This document shows, piece after piece, positions 61,739-64,000 of a stretch of 64,000 bases of DNA. Position 1 is the stretch's first letter, and the number at the start of each line of letters is the position of its first letter. Source of the stretch: Methylotenera_A sp049687015 (GTDB lineage: Bacteria > Pseudomonadota > Gammaproteobacteria > Burkholderiales > Methylophilaceae). The stretch is taken from positions 62,001-126,000 of the forward strand of contig JBAVIP010000077.1 of NCBI GenBank assembly GCA_049687015.1, given 5' to 3'. The translations under genes were made by a program, and so were the position numbers. The notes beneath the pieces are model-generated. The model made no database searches. It was not told where the DNA came from and was given only the letters and a program-made list of their open reading frames with translations.

Positions 61739-62287
61739 TTAAGCATTTTTGAGCGCATAAATTGCAGGCAAATTTCGCCACCAACCATAGACATCCATGC
61801 CACAGCCAAATACATAGCGATTCGGCACTGTTAGACCTACATAATCAGCCTGTATTGCTTTACTTTTATTTAGTTGTTTTTCTACCAATACTGCCGATCT
61901 TGTCTCTTTTGCGCCAAGTAGTGTACATTGGTCAATGATCGCTTTTAAGGTGACCCCTTCATCCAGAATATCATCCAGTATTAAGATTTTTCTGTTTTTA
62001 ACGCTGGCCTTAGGCATCACGATCCATTTTAGCTCCTTACCCTCGGTTGTGTCGTGATAACGTGTGGCCTGCACAAAATCAAACTCGAGTGGAAACTGCA
62101 ACAGAGGCAACAATTGACCAGTGAAGAACACAGCTCCACCCATTACACACAACACAATTGGCGATTCATCCACATAATATTGATTAAGCTGTTTAGCCAT
62201 TGTAGAAATAGCCTGGTCCACAGCTTGTGCATCATGTACAAGCTCAGCTTGTTGCAAATAGTGGAGCGGATTGACTATTTTAGTCAA
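61739..62287 (-). CDS. hpt: Hypoxanthine-guanine phosphoribosyltransferase
   Basis: 182 residues. PRPP-binding motif ILILDDILDEGVTL (about 95-108) and the early GGAVFFTGQLLP (about 50). It salvages hypoxanthine and guanine to IMP and GMP with PRPP. It starts 6 nt after galU. Confidence 0.9.
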   Translation of the reverse strand: MTKIVNPLHYLQQAELVHDAQAVDQAISTMAKQLNQYYVDESPIVLCVMGGAVFFTGQLLPLLQFPLEFDFVQATRYHDTTEGKELKWIVMPKASVKNRKILILDDILDEGVTLKAIIDQCTLLGAKETRSAVLVEKQLNKSKAIQADYVGLTVPNRYVFGCGMDVYGWWRNLPAIYALKNA

Positions 62288-62293
62288 TTGAGA

Positions 62294-63181
62294 TCACTTC
62301 TTTGAGCCGTTTAAATAACTAGACTTGTTTAAATAATCAAAGAAGTCTTTAGCAATTTCTGGATGTTTAAGCGCAAACTCTACATTGGCTTTCATAAAGC
62401 CAAGTTTGCTGCCACAATCAAAACGTTTACCAAAAAAACGATACGCCAAAATATTTTCATACTGCATTAAACCAGCAATGCCATCGGTAAGCTGAATCTC
62501 TCCGCCCTTGCCAGGCTTTACTTTTTCCAGGCAATCAAAAATTCTTGGGGTCAGTATATAGCGCCCTACCACCGCCAATGTTGAAGGTGCATCTGCTGGT
62601 TTTGGTTTCTCGACAATGCTTTTTAGCTGCAGCAAATTTTCCTCTATTTTAACCGCATCCACAATGCCGTAACTGGCTGTTTCTGAAGGGAGAATGTCTT
62701 CCACGCCCAGCACAGAGCATTGTTTGCGCGCATAAATATCTGCCATTTGCTGCATAACTGGCGGATTAGCATCAATCAAATCATCTGCCAAAATTACTGA
62801 AAATGGCGCATTACCTACCACTGGCTTAGCGCATAACACCGCATGACCAAGCCCGAGCGCCTTTGGTTGGCGAATAAAAATACATGAAACGTGCGAAGGC
62901 AAAATGGCCTTTAGTACTTCGAGCATTTCTTTTTTGCCACTTGCCTCAAGTGACGCCTCTAACTCGCTGGCATTATCAAAATGATCTTCTATCGAGCGTT
63001 TATTGCGGCCAGTGATAAATATAAGTTCTGTCGCGCCTGCAGCTATAGCCTCTTCTGCCGCATATTGAATTAATGGCTTATCGACAATTGGCAACATTTC
63101 CTTGGGGCTAGCTTTAGTAGCGGGCAAAAACCGCGTACCCAGCCCTGCAACCGGAAAAACTGCCTTAGTAATTTTATTCAT
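62294..63181 (-). CDS. galU: UTP-glucose-1-phosphate uridylyltransferase
   Basis: 295 residues. Nucleotide-binding KAVFPVAGLGTRFLPATKA (about 6-24), followed by PKEMLPIVDKPLIQYAAEEA and VILADDLI (about 128). It makes UDP-glucose, the precursor for GalE and the EPS. It is 18 nt after the CapD-like gene. Confidence 0.94.
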   Translation of the reverse strand: MNKITKAVFPVAGLGTRFLPATKASPKEMLPIVDKPLIQYAAEEAIAAGATELIFITGRNKRSIEDHFDNASELEASLEASGKKEMLEVLKAILPSHVSCIFIRQPKALGLGHAVLCAKPVVGNAPFSVILADDLIDANPPVMQQMADIYARKQCSVLGVEDILPSETASYGIVDAVKIEENLLQLKSIVEKPKPADAPSTLAVVGRYILTPRIFDCLEKVKPGKGGEIQLTDGIAGLMQYENILAYRFFGKRFDCGSKLGFMKANVEFALKHPEIAKDFFDYLNKSSYLNGSKK

Positions 63182-63199
63182 TTATTAGCACCAAAGTAT

Positions 63200-64000
63200 T
63201 TAATGTATTGTATTTGTAAACGAAGTCACATTTGTGACAGCGGGCTTTGGAACACTTTCTACATACTCTTCCACCCAAAATGCCAATTGTTTTTTAATGG
63301 CACCCTCGTCAGCACCTTGACATGATTCTATCCATTTTAATAGTTTTTTAACCCAAAGTGCATCCGCTTTTCTGGCGATGGCAATGCGTAATTTGGGGTG
63401 TGGCGTTGGCTGCGTATGTTCGTCATCAGCCAACAATTCCTCGTATAATTTTTCGCCCGGCCTCAAGCCTGTATAATTAATTTTAATCTCATCCTGCTGA
63501 AAACCAGATAAGCGAATCATGTCTTTGGCTAATTCTGCAATTTTCACTGGCTCGCCCATATCCAACACAAAAATCTCGCCACCATTACCCATCAACCCTG
63601 CCTGCATTACCAGCTGAGCCGCCTCTGGAATCGACATAAAATAGCGAGTAATGTCAGGGTGCGTCACCGTAACAGGGCCACCTTTGGCGATTTGTTCACG
63701 AAATTTCGGAATCACACTACCACTGCTGCCCAGCACATTGCCAAAACGCACCATCACAAAATGTGTTTTTGATTTAGCGCCGCCTTCCAGGCTCTGGCAC
63801 ACCATTTCAGCCAAGCGCTTACTTGCTCCCATCACATTGGTTGGATTAACTGCCTTATCCGTCGAAATCAGCACAAATTTTTCCACTTGCGCTTTCATAC
63901 AAGCATTGGCAAGCACATAAGTGCCGATAACGTTATTAGATAATGCCTCGGCCACGTTATGGGTTTCCATCAAAGGCACATGCTTATAGGCTGCTGCATG
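63200..64000 (-). CDS. CapD/FlaA1-family nucleotide-sugar dehydratase, 5' end outside window
   Basis: 267 visible residues; the frame is open to the right edge. HAAAYKHVPLMETHN and NVIGTYVLANACM begin the visible part. KFVLISTDKAVNPTNVMGAS (catalytic SDK-type motif) and VRFGNVLGSSGSVIPKF follow. The family are membrane-bound 4,6-dehydratases of UDP-HexNAc used for EPS or O-antigen sugars. The N-terminal membrane part lies outside. Confidence 0.88.
   Translation of the reverse strand, partial: HAAAYKHVPLMETHNVAEALSNNVIGTYVLANACMKAQVEKFVLISTDKAVNPTNVMGASKRLAEMVCQSLEGGAKSKTHFVMVRFGNVLGSSGSVIPKFREQIAKGGPVTVTHPDITRYFMSIPEAAQLVMQAGLMGNGGEIFVLDMGEPVKIAELAKDMIRLSGFQQDEIKINYTGLRPGEKLYEELLADDEHTQPTPHPKLRIAIARKADALWVKKLLKWIESCQGADEGAIKKQLAFWVEEYVESVPKPAVTNVTSFTNTIH

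Noticed and set aside
1..64000. CRISPR array, insertion sequence or integrase
   Set aside because: No regularly spaced repeats and no transposase or recombinase gene were seen anywhere in the window.

Overview
The window is most consistent with a methylotrophic betaproteobacterium of the Methylophilaceae (Methylotenera/Methylobacillus-like). The grounds are a methanolan-type EPS gene set (EpsE/F/G/L plus the LuxR-type regulator EpsA), a split pntAA/pntAB/pntB transhydrogenase, a xanthomonadin-like aryl polyene cluster and a moderate to low G+C. This placement is an inference; the window holds no rRNA and no methanol-oxidation gene.

Layout. 1-4097 (-): the 5' 1365 codons of a Tc/ABC insecticidal-toxin B subunit (SpvB/TcdB type), running off the left edge. 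4561-6165 (-): a small block with a rolling-circle type replication initiator, a small RHH-like protein and iteron-like repeats, probably a relic of a plasmid or filamentous-phage-like element. 6390-8066 (+): a KAP-type P-loop NTPase. 8248-10338 (-): orphan glycogen debranching enzyme GlgX. 10935-24712: an aryl polyene (xanthomonadin-like) pigment cluster. A short + strand arm (chorismatase, acyltransferase, glycosyltransferase) converges on a compact - strand operon (ACP, membrane protein, AMP-ligase, two hotdog dehydratases, acyltransferase, LolA-like carrier, MMPL exporter, deacetylase, two ketosynthase-fold proteins, ketoreductase). glgX and this cluster look clearly richer in G+C than their flanks.

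25180-37372: mostly housekeeping genes. They include a small membrane protein, NAD(P) transhydrogenase, a 3' remnant of a phosphoribulokinase gene, a cold-shock protein with a terminator in its leader, IF-1, an OmpA-family lipoprotein, a lipoprotein/phospholipase-C-like pair, mqo, rlmB, rnr and tRNA-Leu(CAG).

37680-64000: an exopolysaccharide region. It starts with a decayed epsA remnant and the initiating sugar-phosphate transferase, followed by a - strand block (galE, ExeA-like ATPase, a GT26-STAS fusion, several glycosyltransferases, an acetyltransferase, a Wzx flippase). A + strand block follows (Wzy-like polymerase, a secreted GH5-like glycosidase, a SAF-domain oxidoreductase), then a - strand block (BY-kinase EpsG, EpsF, EpsL, EpsE, a small protein with an exosortase-signal-like tail, intact EpsA). 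Hpt, GalU and a truncated CapD-like dehydratase close the window. No exosortase (EpsH), EpsD or EpsI gene is visible.

The least expected items are a conserved hairpin repeat (6301 and 25111) upstream of two unrelated genes, the terminator in the csp leader, a 44-codon ORF coupled on both sides inside the pigment operon, the GT26-STAS fusion, the epsA and prk remnants, and the lipoprotein/phospholipase pair.
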